From Bacilli bacterium (lineage in GTDB: Bacteria; Bacillota_I; Bacilli_A; ML615J-28; CAG-698), in the NCBI GenBank assembly GCA_918272565.1, contig CAKJYW010000039.1, forward strand, positions 1 to 36,144: a DNA stretch of 36,144 nucleotides, read 5' to 3'. Positions 1 to 8,252 of this stretch are shown here, in pieces. The notes beneath the pieces are model-generated. The model was not told the origin of the DNA. It worked only from the letters and a program-made list of their open reading frames with translations, and did no database searches. Position 1 is the stretch's first letter. The number at the start of each line of letters is the position of its first letter. The position numbers and the translations under genes are program-made.

Positions 1-762
1 AATTTAATTATTCAAGCTTATAAATTTAAAGGTTATGACAAAGGCGTTAATGGCATTTATATGCGATTAAAAAGAATGGGAATAACTTTTAATAAAAAGA
101 AAATAAGACGATTGATGCGTAAATTTGGGCTTAAATGTCCAATACGCAAGCCAAATCCCTATAAAAGAATGTTAAAAGCAATAGGCACAAATAATTACAC
201 TGAAAATATATTGAATCGTGAGTTTACTTTACATGGACCAAGATATGTATTACTCACAGATATTACATATTTCTTTTATGGTAATAATAGAACTAAAGCA
301 TATCTATCAGTTATAAAAGATGCTTATACTAAAGAGATACTATCATATGAATTAAGTGATAATCTTCAAGTTGATTTTGTTTTAAAGACTGTAAAGAGAT
401 TATTAAGAAAGCATCGAAAGGAATTAAATACTAATGTATTAATACATTCTGATCAGGGAGTTCATTATACATCATATAGTTATATAGAGCTTTTGGAAAA
501 AGAAGATATTAGAAGATCAATGTCACGAAGAGGAAACTGTTGGGATAACGCTCCTCAAGAATCTTTCTTTGGACATATGAAAGATGAAATAGAGTCAAAA
601 GTTAAAACATGTGAATCATATATAGGTTTAATTAAAATAATAGATAATTATATGAATTATTACAATAACTACCGTTATCAATGGAACTTAGCAAAATTAA
701 GTCCTAGTGAATATTATAAATACTGTATAACAGGCGAATATCCAGATGATTACAAAAAATAG
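1..762 (+). CDS. IS3-family transposase OrfB (5' partial)
   Basis: This is the catalytic subunit of an IS3-family element, which cuts and joins DNA ends during transposition. The frame is open from base 1; the first in-frame ATG at 61 is internal, because the 20 codons before it (NLIIQAYKFKGYDKGVNGIY) match the conserved region ahead of the rve domain. Counting from that ATG, the DDE triad is D67 in TDITYF, D131 in HSDQG and E167 in CWDNAPQESFFG, with 35 residues between the second D and the E, as expected for IS3. The C-terminal YNNYRYQWNLAKLSPSEY motif is intact and the stop is TAG at 760-762. The N-terminal half and the usual frameshifted orfA lie off the left edge. No disruption is visible in the part present. 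Confidence 0.93.
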   Translation, partial: NLIIQAYKFKGYDKGVNGIYMRLKRMGITFNKKKIRRLMRKFGLKCPIRKPNPYKRMLKAIGTNNYTENILNREFTLHGPRYVLLTDITYFFYGNNRTKAYLSVIKDAYTKEILSYELSDNLQVDFVLKTVKRLLRKHRKELNTNVLIHSDQGVHYTSYSYIELLEKEDIRRSMSRRGNCWDNAPQESFFGHMKDEIESKVKTCESYIGLIKIIDNYMNYYNNYRYQWNLAKLSPSEYYKYCITGEYPDDYKK

Positions 763-790
763 AGCTGCTAGATTTAAATCTAACAGCTCT
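761..790 (+). terminator. Hairpin at transposase stop
   Basis: AGAGCTG (761-767) pairs with CAGCTCT (784-790) around a self-complementary TAGATTTAAATCTA core, so the whole arm can fold into one long stem. It begins within the transposase stop codon. The T-run (808-815) comes 17 bases later, so this is either a weak terminator or an IS-protective hairpin against read-through. Confidence 0.5.
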
Positions 791-864
791 ATTTAATAAT
801 AGTACTCTTTTTTTTATTTTGTACTTGACATAGGGAGTACTTTACAAATTGTTGCATGATTTTT

Positions 865-1248
865 TTAGTTACTTGTACTTGATGAATTTGTTATTAATAA
901 TAGGATTGGGAATAGTGCAATTATTATTACTTCAAAGACAACGTCATAGATTAACAATAATTTTGTTTTAAACTGTTTTCTTCCCTTTATGGTGATTGAT
1001 AAAGTGATAGCGCCGATTATTGCAGTTGCTGCTTCCACAATCAAAAAGAATGGAAGTAAAACGAGCACTAAAGCGATGACACTTCCAAGTTGATCTTTAG
1101 AATCAGCTGATTCTTTAAAGATTACACTTAAGGAACTAAAAAAGAAAAAGAGAGTCGCTATTATTGCTATCGTAAATATGACATTTAAAATGATTGAAGC
1201 AATCTTAAAACCTTTCTTCTTTTTTGGTGTTACTTGTTCTTCGTTCAT
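865..1248 (-). CDS. Small multi-pass membrane protein, unknown function
   Basis: A 127-residue protein that I do not recognise. After a charged, Lys-rich N-terminus (residues 1-14) come hydrophobic stretches at about 16-40, 55-88 (long enough for two short passes) and 96-119, ending in a Ser/Thr/Asn tail. It is therefore very likely an integral membrane protein with three or four helices. The ATG at 1248 has the ribosome site AGGAG just upstream. It is transcribed away from the 1378 gene, from a promoter in the shared 130-base gap. No catalytic motif is visible. Confidence 0.75.
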   Translation of the reverse strand: MNEEQVTPKKKKGFKIASIILNVIFTIAIIATLFFFFSSLSVIFKESADSKDQLGSVIALVLVLLPFFLIVEAATAIIGAITLSITIKGRKQFKTKLLLIYDVVFEVIIIALFPILLLITNSSSTSN

Positions 1249-1273
1249 AAACTTATCTCCTCATTTCTTCTTT

Positions 1274-1302
1274 ATTATAACATATATTACATTTTTTTAT
1301 AA
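1274..1302 (-). promoter_or_regulatory. Promoter of the 865-1248 gene
   Basis: On the minus strand an extended -10, TGTTATAAT (TATAAT at 1274-1279), lies about 25 bases before the ATG. A weak -35, TTATAA (1297-1302), sits at 17-base spacing. Pattern-based call only. Confidence 0.4.
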
Positions 1303-1320
1303 AATGACATATAAATATAT

Positions 1321-1348
1321 TTGTATTTATCTAATTATATGATAAAAT
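1321..1348 (+). promoter_or_regulatory. Promoter of the 1378 gene
   Basis: TTGTAT (1321-1326) and TAAAAT (1343-1348) are separated by 16 bases, and the -10 is extended (TG-A-TAAAAT). It sits about 30 bases before the ATG at 1378. Confidence 0.4.
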
Positions 1349-1377
1349 CTAATTATAAAACTTAAGTAGGTATAACA

Positions 1378-1944
1378 ATGGATTTTAAAAGAAATGAAAA
1401 ATATTTAGAACAAAGTGCAAGAATGGTCGTTTTAAAAGATGACTATGCACTTAAATACCAAGCAGTGAGTTTAGTTTATTGGCCAAGATATGATAGATAT
1501 AAAAAATCGATGAAAGATCATATTTATTTGATTGTTGTAACATCGATTTTAGTGGTGCTTGTTACTGTTTGGGTAATACTAGAAGGGCTTAAGAACGAAT
1601 ATCTAATCGGAGCTGCTTACTTACTTACTGGTGGGCTACTTGCTTGGGCTATCATTGCTTTTATTAAGAAGAACAAAGAGCGACTTGCTTTTATGAAAGA
1701 GTGGGAAAAAGAGAACAACGAAGTAAAAGCGATATCTGATGAAATAAAAGAATTAGGCGATAGTATGGTTGAAGAGATGATAATGATAATGTGTTATAAC
1801 GATTATCATTATGACGGAAATATGGAAAGCTGGGAAGAAGATTACGAAAAGGTAAGAAGCGATGTTTTATCTAAAACCGGTGAATCTCTAGCCTATGATG
1901 ATGTCTTAGAATATTTTAATAATTGGGTTAGTGAAAGAAGTTGA
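1378..1944 (+). CDS. Two-helix membrane protein with acidic C-terminal domain, unknown function
   Basis: A 188-residue protein, not recognised. A soluble N-terminal segment (1-47, rich in Lys/Arg/Tyr) is followed by two predicted membrane helices (about 49-68 and 76-95). A charged helical C-terminal domain (about 98-188), with many Glu and a Met-rich patch MVEEMIMIM, completes it. Both soluble parts would lie on the same side of the membrane, probably the cytoplasm given the basic residues flanking the helices. The ATG at 1378 follows a GTAGGT ribosome site. It is a single-gene unit: its stop codon is built into a strong terminator, so it does not belong to the SUF operon downstream. Confidence 0.75.
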   Translation: MDFKRNEKYLEQSARMVVLKDDYALKYQAVSLVYWPRYDRYKKSMKDHIYLIVVTSILVVLVTVWVILEGLKNEYLIGAAYLLTGGLLAWAIIAFIKKNKERLAFMKEWEKENNEVKAISDEIKELGDSMVEEMIMIMCYNDYHYDGNMESWEEDYEKVRSDVLSKTGESLAYDDVLEYFNNWVSERS

Positions 1945-1975
1945 TATAAAGCTAAAAGCTTTATATCTTTTTTTT
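1943..1975 (+). terminator. Rho-independent terminator
   Basis: An 11-base perfect stem (GATATAAAGCT at 1943-1953, AGCTTTATATC at 1957-1967) with an AAA loop and eight Ts. The 5' arm overlaps the TGA stop of the preceding gene. Confidence 0.92.
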
Positions 1976-2006
1976 ATGCATATTAGATGCAAAGAATTAC
2001 TCTTTA

Positions 2007-2015
2007 TGTTAGAAT
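2007..2015 (+). promoter_or_regulatory. Probable SUF operon promoter (extended -10)
   Basis: TGTTAGAAT at 2007-2015 is an extended -10 box, 25 bases before the sufC ATG. No good -35 is visible. I see no IscR gene and no obvious IscR-type site, so regulation by iron-sulfur status is not shown by the sequence. Confidence 0.45.
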
Positions 2016-2039
2016 ACTTAAGGATAAAAAGGTGAAGGT

Positions 2040-2873
2040 ATGAAAAGAACATTAGAAATTAAAGATTTACATGTAAATGTTGAAGGAAAAGAAATATTAA
2101 AGGGTGTCAATTTGACTGTTAATACTGGTGAAGTGCATGCTATTATGGGACCTAATGGTACTGGTAAATCAACACTTGCATCAACTATTATGGGTCATTA
2201 TAAATATGAAGTAACTAGTGGTGAAATTAAGCTAGATGGTGCTAACCTACTTGATATGAAAGTTGATGAAAGAGCGAGAGCTGGCTTATTCCTTGCTATG
2301 CAATACCCTAATGAAATTAGTGGTATCACTAATAGTGATTTCATTAAGACAGCAATGGAAGCACGCCTTGATAGTGAAAATCATATATCTTTATTTAAGT
2401 TCATTAAAGAACTTGATAAGGCTGTTAGTGACTTAAAGATGAATAGTGACTTACCTCATAGATATTTAAATGAAGGTTTCTCAGGTGGGGAAAAGAAGAG
2501 AAACGAAATCCTCCAAATGAAGATGCTTAAACCTAACTTCGCAATTTTAGATGAGATTGACTCTGGACTTGATGTTGATGCGTTGAGGATTGTTGGAGAA
2601 AATGTTAATAATATGCGAGGCGAAAACTTCGGTGCTATCGTTATTACTCACTATGAGAGATTACTTGACTATATCGATGTTGACTATGTTCATATTATGA
2701 TGAATGGTAGAATCGTTAAAACTGGTGGCAAAGAGTTAATTAAGAAGATTGACTTAGAAGGTTACGACTGGATTAAAGAAGAGTTAGGTATCGAAGATGT
2801 GGAAGTAGAAAAACGTCAACACGTTGTTTTAGGTAGCTGCGCTATTAATAAAAAGAATGAGGCTAAAAAATGA
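2040..2873 (+). CDS. sufC: SUF system ATPase SufC
   Basis: This is the ABC-type ATPase of the SUF iron-sulfur cluster assembly machine. It pairs with SufB/SufD in the cytosol and drives the conformational change that exposes the cluster-building site. Walker A GPNGTGKST is at 37-45, the ABC signature FSGGE at 148-152, Walker B FAILDEIDSGLD at about 168-179, and an H-loop HYERL follows. At 277 residues it is somewhat longer than usual (about 250-260), because of a Lys-rich C-terminal tail after the conserved domain. The start has a good ribosome site, GGTGAAGG. It is the first gene of sufCDSUB, the order seen in Bacillus, and overlaps sufD by 4 bases (ATGA). Confidence 0.96.
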   Translation: MKRTLEIKDLHVNVEGKEILKGVNLTVNTGEVHAIMGPNGTGKSTLASTIMGHYKYEVTSGEIKLDGANLLDMKVDERARAGLFLAMQYPNEISGITNSDFIKTAMEARLDSENHISLFKFIKELDKAVSDLKMNSDLPHRYLNEGFSGGEKKRNEILQMKMLKPNFAILDEIDSGLDVDALRIVGENVNNMRGENFGAIVITHYERLLDYIDVDYVHIMMNGRIVKTGGKELIKKIDLEGYDWIKEELGIEDVEVEKRQHVVLGSCAINKKNEAKK

Positions 2874-3730
2874 TGTTAGTTGATTTAGTTAAAGATACTA
2901 ATTACATTTATTTAGTTGATGGAGTTAAATCAAGTGGAAATGTTTCTTCCCTTGATTTACAAGGAGACAAACAAATAAATGTCATCTACGATGTGTTTAA
3001 TAAAACAAAGATCGTAATTAATGTAAAAAAAGGAAGTAACATCAAATTACTTGAAATCTTTAATAATGTTAATAACGATATTGATTTAGATATTAATGTA
3101 GAAGAAGATGCTACTTTAGATTATGTTTCATTAAGGAAAGCTAATGAAAAAATAAATATTAATGTTAATGTAAATCTTTTAGATAATGCTAAGTTCTATG
3201 AAAAAAACATTAATTCTTTTAGTGGGGAAGCTAGTATAAAACAAATTAATAATATAAATGGAAAAGGAAGCTCAATGGAATCTTTTGGAGTAATCCTAAA
3301 TGTAACTAGTAACACTCAAAGGTTCGATTACACAACAATTCACCTAGGAGATGCATCTTTATCTAAAATGCGTAATTTCGTTATCAATAAGAATGCATCA
3401 ATTACTCATATGGATACTAATGGAGTGATAAAGAAAGGAATCAAGGGAGTCGTGATTAGTCAAAAGACTAAAGGCATCTTACTTGATTACGATAGTGAGA
3501 TTAGTGCTAATCCACTACTAACAATCGATGAATTTGATTGTAATGCTTCTCACGGTGCATCAATTGGTGCAATCGATGAAGAGGAATTATATTATCTAAT
3601 GAGTCGTGGGCTAAGTAGGAATGATGCTGAAAAGCTAATTGTTAATGGCTTTGTTGATCCATTTATTAAAGCAATAGAAGACGAAAAGATTCAAGAGGAA
3701 GTTAAAGAAAATATTAGTAAATTATTATAG
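2870..3730 (+). CDS. sufD: SUF scaffold subunit SufD (short form)
   Basis: Partner of SufB in the SufBCD scaffold. The C-terminal part is characteristic: DCNASHGASIGAIDEEELYYLMSRGLSRNDAEKLI at about 223-257 carries the conserved His (H228) that corresponds to the cluster-related His of SufD, and the beta-helix core precedes it. At 286 residues it is well below the usual 400-plus of SufD: the N-terminal helical region is absent and the protein begins almost directly with the beta-helix. The start overlaps sufC by ATGA, so translation is probably coupled. Two ATGs are adjacent (2870 and 2873). The identity as SufD rather than a second SufB rests on size, gene order and the missing SufB cysteine region. 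Confidence 0.88.
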   Translation: MMLVDLVKDTNYIYLVDGVKSSGNVSSLDLQGDKQINVIYDVFNKTKIVINVKKGSNIKLLEIFNNVNNDIDLDINVEEDATLDYVSLRKANEKININVNVNLLDNAKFYEKNINSFSGEASIKQINNINGKGSSMESFGVILNVTSNTQRFDYTTIHLGDASLSKMRNFVINKNASITHMDTNGVIKKGIKGVVISQKTKGILLDYDSEISANPLLTIDEFDCNASHGASIGAIDEEELYYLMSRGLSRNDAEKLIVNGFVDPFIKAIEDEKIQEEVKENISKLL

Positions 3731-3738
3731 GGGTCTAT

Positions 3739-4947
3739 ATGTGTTTAGATAATATTAGAGAACAATTTGAAATATATAAAAATAACCCTGATCTAGTGTA
3801 TTTAGATACTTGTGCTACATCCCTAAAACCTAAATGCGTTTTAGATAAGATGGAAGAATATTACACTAAATATGGAGTTAATATTCATAGAGGTGTATAT
3901 AATTTAAGCTATAAGGCATCAAGTGAATATGATGAAGCAAGGGAAAAGGTAGCTAATTTTATTAATTCTAACTTTAATGAAGTCATTTTTAAAAGAAATG
4001 CTAGTGAAGCTTTAAATTATGTTGCTCTAACCTATGGAGAACAAAACCTAAAAGAAGGTGATGTTGTTTTAACTACAGAGCTAGAACATCATTCATCAGT
4101 TCTACCTTGGATGAAGCTTTGTGAAAGAAAGAAAGCCATACTTCGTTATGTTAAATTAAATGATGAAGGAAGAATCACAGTAGAAGAATTTAAAAAGGCA
4201 CTTGATAATAAAGTTAAAGTTGTAGCTATAACTTTAGTATCTAATGTTATGGGTTATGTTACGCCTATAAAAGAAATAATTAAGCTATCTCATGAAGCTG
4301 GAGCCATCGTTAGTGTTGATGCGGCTCAAGCAGTAGCACATTTTAAAATAGATGTTAAAGATTTAGATTGTGATTTCTTATCTTTTAGTGCTCATAAGAT
4401 GATGGGACCAACTGGAGTTGGTGTATTATTTGGTAAAGATAAACATTTAAAGAAGATGATGCCACTAGAATATGGTGGAGATATGAACGATGAAGTTGAT
4501 AAGACAAGCGTTACTATTAAAGAAATACCTTATTGCTTTGAAGCGGGAACTCCTGCGATTGCGGAAGTTTTAGGGTTAGGGGAAGCAATCGACTTTATTA
4601 ATTCAATTGGATTTGATAAGATTGAGGCTCATTGCAAAGCGCTTCATGAATATGCTTTAAAGTTATTAGAAGATGTTAAAGGAATAACAATTTATAATAA
4701 AACTAGCGAATGTAGCATCATTAGTTTTAATGTTGATGGTGTTCATCCACATGATGCTTCAACCCTCTTTGATGAAAACAATGTGTGTTTAAGAGCGGGG
4801 CATCACTGTGCGCAACTTATTACTAAGTGGTTAAAAGTTAATGGGACTTTAAGAGCATCATTTTATATTTATAACACTAAAGAAGATGTTGAAAAATTTG
4901 TTAAGGTAGTTAAAGAGAATGTGAAATTCTTTTCACAATTTAACTAG
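3739..4947 (+). CDS. sufS: Cysteine desulfurase SufS
   Basis: PLP-dependent group II cysteine desulfurase that removes sulfur from L-cysteine and passes it as persulfide to SufU. The length (402) is normal. The PLP lysine is K220 in FSFSAHKMMGPTG, the PLP-stacking His lies in ELEHHSS (about 117-118), and the persulfide-carrying Cys is C357 in LRAGHHCAQ, the group II motif. The N-terminus YLDTCATSLKP is the usual start of the fold. The ATG at 3739 lies 8 bases after sufD, with AGGGGT as ribosome site. Its position directly ahead of sufU matches the SufS-SufU pairing known in Bacillota. Confidence 0.96.
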   Translation: MCLDNIREQFEIYKNNPDLVYLDTCATSLKPKCVLDKMEEYYTKYGVNIHRGVYNLSYKASSEYDEAREKVANFINSNFNEVIFKRNASEALNYVALTYGEQNLKEGDVVLTTELEHHSSVLPWMKLCERKKAILRYVKLNDEGRITVEEFKKALDNKVKVVAITLVSNVMGYVTPIKEIIKLSHEAGAIVSVDAAQAVAHFKIDVKDLDCDFLSFSAHKMMGPTGVGVLFGKDKHLKKMMPLEYGGDMNDEVDKTSVTIKEIPYCFEAGTPAIAEVLGLGEAIDFINSIGFDKIEAHCKALHEYALKLLEDVKGITIYNKTSECSIISFNVDGVHPHDASTLFDENNVCLRAGHHCAQLITKWLKVNGTLRASFYIYNTKEDVEKFVKVVKENVKFFSQFN

Positions 4948-4955
4948 GAGGATCT

Positions 4956-5381
4956 ATGAATAACGATTTAGAGAATTTATATAGACAAGTTATAATGGAT
5001 CATTATAAGAATCCAAGAAATAAAGGACTAAAAGGATATCCTCATATTCACTTAAAGAACCCTTCTTGTGGGGACGATATCACAATTGAAGCTGATATTA
5101 GTGAAGGAATTGTTAAAGAAGTGCGTCACGAAGGAAAGGGCTGCTCTATTTGTTGTTCTAGCGCTAGCGTTTTAACTGAAGTAGTTAAGGGTAAAAGTGT
5201 AGAAGAAGCAAAAGAGATGGTCGAAGCATATTTTAAGATGATGCGAGGAGAAGGATCAAGCGACGAACTTGAAGAAGCGCTAGTATATGAAGGCGTAAGT
5301 AAGTTCCCTGCTCGTATCAAGTGTGCCACAATCTCTTGGAAAGCTTTTGAAAGGCTTTTAAATGGTGAAAAAGATGAGTGA
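4956..5381 (+). CDS. sufU: Zinc-dependent sulfur acceptor SufU
   Basis: An IscU-like protein of the Bacillota SufU type, which takes persulfide sulfur from SufS and relays it to the SufBCD scaffold. C38 and D40 in SCGDD, C63 in CSICC and C123 in IKCATISW fit the four zinc/active-site positions of SufU, and an insertion between C63 and C123 (about residues 78-115) is typical of SufU rather than IscU. The N-terminal [17 protein letters not shown] motif is a strong family marker. The ATG at 4956 follows an AGGAGG site 8 bases after sufS. The end overlaps the start of sufB, so the two are probably translated together. Confidence 0.95.
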   Translation: MNNDLENLYRQVIMDHYKNPRNKGLKGYPHIHLKNPSCGDDITIEADISEGIVKEVRHEGKGCSICCSSASVLTEVVKGKSVEEAKEMVEAYFKMMRGEGSSDELEEALVYEGVSKFPARIKCATISWKAFERLLNGEKDE

Positions 5382-6810
5382 TAAAGTGGAAAATAAAGAT
5401 AAAAAGGTCGATAATAAGCAAATAGATGATATCATCGGTGATTATAAATATGGTTTTACTACTGATGTTAGTAATGTCTATGATACTGGTAAAGGTTTAA
5501 GCTTAGAAGTTGTTAAAAAGATAAGCGAATTTAAAGGCGAACCTGACTGGATGCGCGACTTTAGAATTAAAGCTTATAAGAAATTTGCTTCAATGAGTCA
5601 ACCTTCATTTGGTCCTAGTCTTGATTTTATCGATTTTGATGATTACACATATTACATCAAATCAAGTAAAGGCGTAGAAAATAAATGGGAAAATGTTCCT
5701 GATACTATTAAAGATACTTTTGATAAATTAGGAATACCTGAAGCCGAAAAGAAATATTTAGCCGGTGTATCAACACAATTTGAAAGTGAAGTAGTTTACC
5801 ATAATACGCTAGAAGAATTAAAGTCACTAGGAGTATTATTCTGTGATACTGATACTGCGGTTAAGCTTTATCCTGATATTGTTAAAGAATATTTTGGTAA
5901 AGTTGTTCCTTATACTGATAATAAATATGCAGCATTAAATAGTGCTGTTTGGAGTGGAGGATCATTTATCTATGTTCCTAAAGGTGTTAAGTTAGAAAAA
6001 CCGCTTCAATCATATTTTAGAATCAATTCAGAACAAATGGGACAATTTGAAAGAACATTGATAATTGTTGAAGACGGGGCAAGCCTAAATTATGTTGAAG
6101 GATGCACAGCTCCAATTTATTCAAAAGATTCACTTCACGCTGCTGTTGTGGAAATATATGTTAAAAAAGATGCATATTGTAGATATTCAACTGTTCAAAA
6201 CTGGAGTAATAATATTGTTAATTTAGTAACAAAAAGGGCATCAGTTTTGGACCGTGGTCATATGGAATGGATTGATGGAAATATTGGTTCAATGCTTAAT
6301 ATGAAATACCCTGCTTGTATTTTAGCTGGAGATGGTGCTAAAGGCACAACAATCTCTATCGCCTTTGCTGGTCACGGTCAATACCAAGATACAGGAGCTA
6401 AGATGATTCACTTAGCCCCTAATACAACAAGCACTATCGTATCTAAATCTATTTGTAGAGGCGGAGGTGTTGTTAACTACCGTGGTACTGTTAGACAAAG
6501 CAAGAAAGCAGTTGGTGCTAGAAGTCACATTGAGTGCGATACAATCATTTTAGATGGCATATCAAAAAGCGATACTATTCCATTCAATTTTGTTCAAAAT
6601 AACAAAGCAAGAATCGAACATGAAGCAACAGTATCAAAGGTAAGTGATGATGAACTATTCTATCTAATGAGCCGTGGCTTAACTGAAAGCCAAGCATTAG
6701 AGATGATTGTTATGGGATTTATTGAACCGTTCTCAAGAGAACTTCCAATGGAATATGCTATTGAACTTAATCAGTTAATCAAACTAGAAATGAATGGAGC
6801 TATCGGATGA
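5374..6810 (+). CDS. sufB: SUF scaffold subunit SufB
   Basis: Main scaffold protein on which new Fe-S clusters are built, together with SufC and SufD. The sequence is typical throughout: [10 protein letters not shown] near the N-terminus, [19 protein letters not shown] in the middle, and [12 protein letters not shown] with the conserved Cys near the end, then the [17 protein letters not shown] motif shared with SufD. I chose the ATG at 5374, which has GGTGA five bases upstream and overlaps the sufU stop by 8 bases. An in-frame ATG at 5362, behind AAAGG, is a fair alternative adding four residues. This is the last gene of the operon, and its stop lies within a terminator. Confidence 0.96.
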   Translation: MSDKVENKDKKVDNKQIDDIIGDYKYGFTTDVSNVYDTGKGLSLEVVKKISEFKGEPDWMRDFRIKAYKKFASMSQPSFGPSLDFIDFDDYTYYIKSSKGVENKWENVPDTIKDTFDKLGIPEAEKKYLAGVSTQFESEVVYHNTLEELKSLGVLFCDTDTAVKLYPDIVKEYFGKVVPYTDNKYAALNSAVWSGGSFIYVPKGVKLEKPLQSYFRINSEQMGQFERTLIIVEDGASLNYVEGCTAPIYSKDSLHAAVVEIYVKKDAYCRYSTVQNWSNNIVNLVTKRASVLDRGHMEWIDGNIGSMLNMKYPACILAGDGAKGTTISIAFAGHGQYQDTGAKMIHLAPNTTSTIVSKSICRGGGVVNYRGTVRQSKKAVGARSHIECDTIILDGISKSDTIPFNFVQNNKARIEHEATVSKVSDDELFYLMSRGLTESQALEMIVMGFIEPFSRELPMEYAIELNQLIKLEMNGAIG

Positions 6811-6828
6811 TAGTTCCTTTATTTTTTT
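6796..6828 (+). terminator. Terminator of the SUF operon
   Basis: GGAGCTATC (6796-6804) pairs with GATAGTTCC (6809-6817), nine pairs including one G-U, followed by TTTATTTTTTT. The stem spans the end of sufB. Confidence 0.85.
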
Positions 6829-6837
6829 GTTACTTTT

Positions 6838-6846
6838 TGGTATAAT
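6838..6846 (+). promoter_or_regulatory. Extended -10 promoter for the 6864 operon
   Basis: TGGTATAAT at 6838-6846 is a perfect extended -10 directly after the SUF terminator and 18 bases before the ATG at 6864. No clear -35. The transcript leader would be very short, starting close to the ribosome site AAAGGTGG (6851-6858). Confidence 0.55.
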
Positions 6847-6863
6847 AATTAAAGGTGGTTTTT

Positions 6864-7673
6864 ATGGCATACTTTAGTATTGAAAACTTAATAATTGATG
6901 ATATTAATTTCACATTTGATATCGATATGCATGAAGCTATTGCTTGTATCTTTGATAAGAAATTAGCAAGAAAGCTTTTTTTGGTATTAGCTGGAATTAA
7001 TAAAAACGAAGGTAATGTTAAAGTATTAAACGAAAATCCGTTTGATAATGATAATTATTTTAAAACACGTGCTTTAATGGACTTTAGTGAGAAATACCTA
7101 TCAACATTAAGAAAAGATGAAATAAGTAGCGCATTTTTAAATAAATTTAATAAAGATATCGATATCGATAGATTTATAAAAAACGTCAATGAATTTTCTT
7201 TAAGGAAAGAAGCAATATTTGATGTGAAATATACCTTCACTGATCTTGGTAACACTTTACTTAATCTATCTTTGTTTGATGCGCTTAATAGTAAAGTAGG
7301 GTTCTTGCTTGATATTTCTCATGGCGCAAATACGAAGGAATTAAAAGAGGTAGTTGAAACAAAACTTCTTAATAAAAGGTACGACGCTTTATTATGTCAC
7401 GCTTCAACTATCGATGCCGTATATAATTTTGATTCATTTTTATTTCTTTTTGGTAAAGAGATAATAAAGATAGGTGCTAAAGAAGATGTGTTATTATTTA
7501 ATAGGGCAAGTAACCTGCGTCATGTTATTTATAGTGATAATAAATATTCTATTTGTTTAAACAATTATACAAAAGAGAAATTACATGAATTGAGTAGGGA
7601 AAAACAAGAATATAAAAAAATGAATCTAGTTGAAGCACTTAAGATAATAGGTGAGAGCAATGAAAAAAAATAA
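6864..7673 (+). CDS. Degenerate ABC-ATPase-like protein lacking ATP-binding motifs
   Basis: A 269-residue protein with the layout of an ABC transporter ATPase but without its active site. SIENLIIDDINFTFDI matches the first strands, and VLAGINKNEGNVKVLNENPF (41-60) looks like the usual 'LLAGLxxPxxGxVxVxGxxPF' after a P-loop, but the P-loop position (about 29-37) reads IFDKKLARK with no GxxxxGKS. The signature position (about 123-130) reads YTFTDLGN instead of LSGGQ. Walker B survives only as VGFLLDIS (145-152), with Ile in place of the catalytic Glu. It probably cannot hydrolyse ATP. ATG 6864 is preferred to the GTG at 6855, because that GTG lies inside the ribosome site. It overlaps the next membrane gene by 14 bases. 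The ABC relationship is inferred by eye. Confidence 0.6.
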   Translation: MAYFSIENLIIDDINFTFDIDMHEAIACIFDKKLARKLFLVLAGINKNEGNVKVLNENPFDNDNYFKTRALMDFSEKYLSTLRKDEISSAFLNKFNKDIDIDRFIKNVNEFSLRKEAIFDVKYTFTDLGNTLLNLSLFDALNSKVGFLLDISHGANTKELKEVVETKLLNKRYDALLCHASTIDAVYNFDSFLFLFGKEIIKIGAKEDVLLFNRASNLRHVIYSDNKYSICLNNYTKEKLHELSREKQEYKKMNLVEALKIIGESNEKK

Positions 7674-8244
7674 GGCGTTAATTGAGATAGCATTTATATT
7701 ACTAATTGTCTTTTTTCTTCTAGCTTTAAGTTTAAACATCTTAAAGGATAGTGAAGTGTTTAATCCTAATGTAGCTATTAAGTTATTATATCTAGCGATT
7801 TGTTTTTGTGGGATGTATTATTTTTATAGTGTGGGTAGTAAAATAAGGCTAAGTTTATGCTTTGGTGTTACTAGAAAAGAAATCTTTAAAAATTCAATTA
7901 AAAACGGCATTCTAATTGGAGTTTTAGTTTTTGTATTAGAATTAATTACATATCTATTTTATTTAGTATTTAACAGTAAAGGTATTACATTAAAGAGATT
8001 GTTTCTAGAATCTGATATGTTACTCCTTTGTACAATCTATTTTGCTAGTTGCTTTATTGGGTTAAATGCTTCATTAATTAATATTAATAAAGTAGTAAAA
8101 AACATCTTGATGATTTTGTTGTTTATGGCAATATCACTACTTATTGCAACACAAAATTTATATATTGCTTTGTTACAGGGAGTTGTTGATTTAGCATTAT
8201 TTATAATAGCAAAAGATATGTTTTATAATAAGAGTTTAGATTAG
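7660..8244 (+). CDS. Polytopic membrane protein, ABC-2 permease-like
   Basis: A 194-residue protein with about six hydrophobic segments (near residues 8-26, 38-56, 80-101, 115-133, 141-160 and 162-182) and few long soluble parts. The short motif LCFGVTRKEIFKNS in the first cytoplasmic loop resembles the 'FGxTRKEFF' loop common in ABC-2-type permeases of Bacillota, where it contacts the ATPase. Together with the overlapping upstream ATPase-like gene this suggests a two-gene transporter-like unit. I start it at ATG 7660 behind GGTGAG; an in-frame GTG at 7651 lies within that ribosome site. Substrate unknown. Confidence 0.65.
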   Translation: MKKNKALIEIAFILLIVFFLLALSLNILKDSEVFNPNVAIKLLYLAICFCGMYYFYSVGSKIRLSLCFGVTRKEIFKNSIKNGILIGVLVFVLELITYLFYLVFNSKGITLKRLFLESDMLLLCTIYFASCFIGLNASLININKVVKNILMILLFMAISLLIATQNLYIALLQGVVDLALFIIAKDMFYNKSLD

Positions 8245-8252
8245 AGGAAATT

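Larger units (their letters stand above)
1..841 (+). mobile_element. IS3-family insertion sequence, right-hand part
   Basis: The window opens inside a transposase reading frame with an IS3-type DDE core. The element continues past its stop codon into a hairpin and a short AT-rich tail. A stretch containing CTTGACATAGGGAG lies at about 824-837, and a 7-base inverted repeat (agtactc at 801-807, gagtact at 835-841) brackets the last 40 bases. I infer that the right end lies near 841, before the minus-strand gene that ends at 865. The left end, orfA and any target duplication are outside the window, so the boundary is not proven. Confidence 0.55.

Noticed and set aside
819-883. TTGTACTTGA occurring at 819-828 and 874-883
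   Set aside because: A 10-base match in AT-rich DNA, the second copy inside a coding region; not enough to call a repeat or target duplication.
5126-5329. Minus-strand frame opposite sufU
   Set aside because: Antisense to conserved SufU codons, no start signal.
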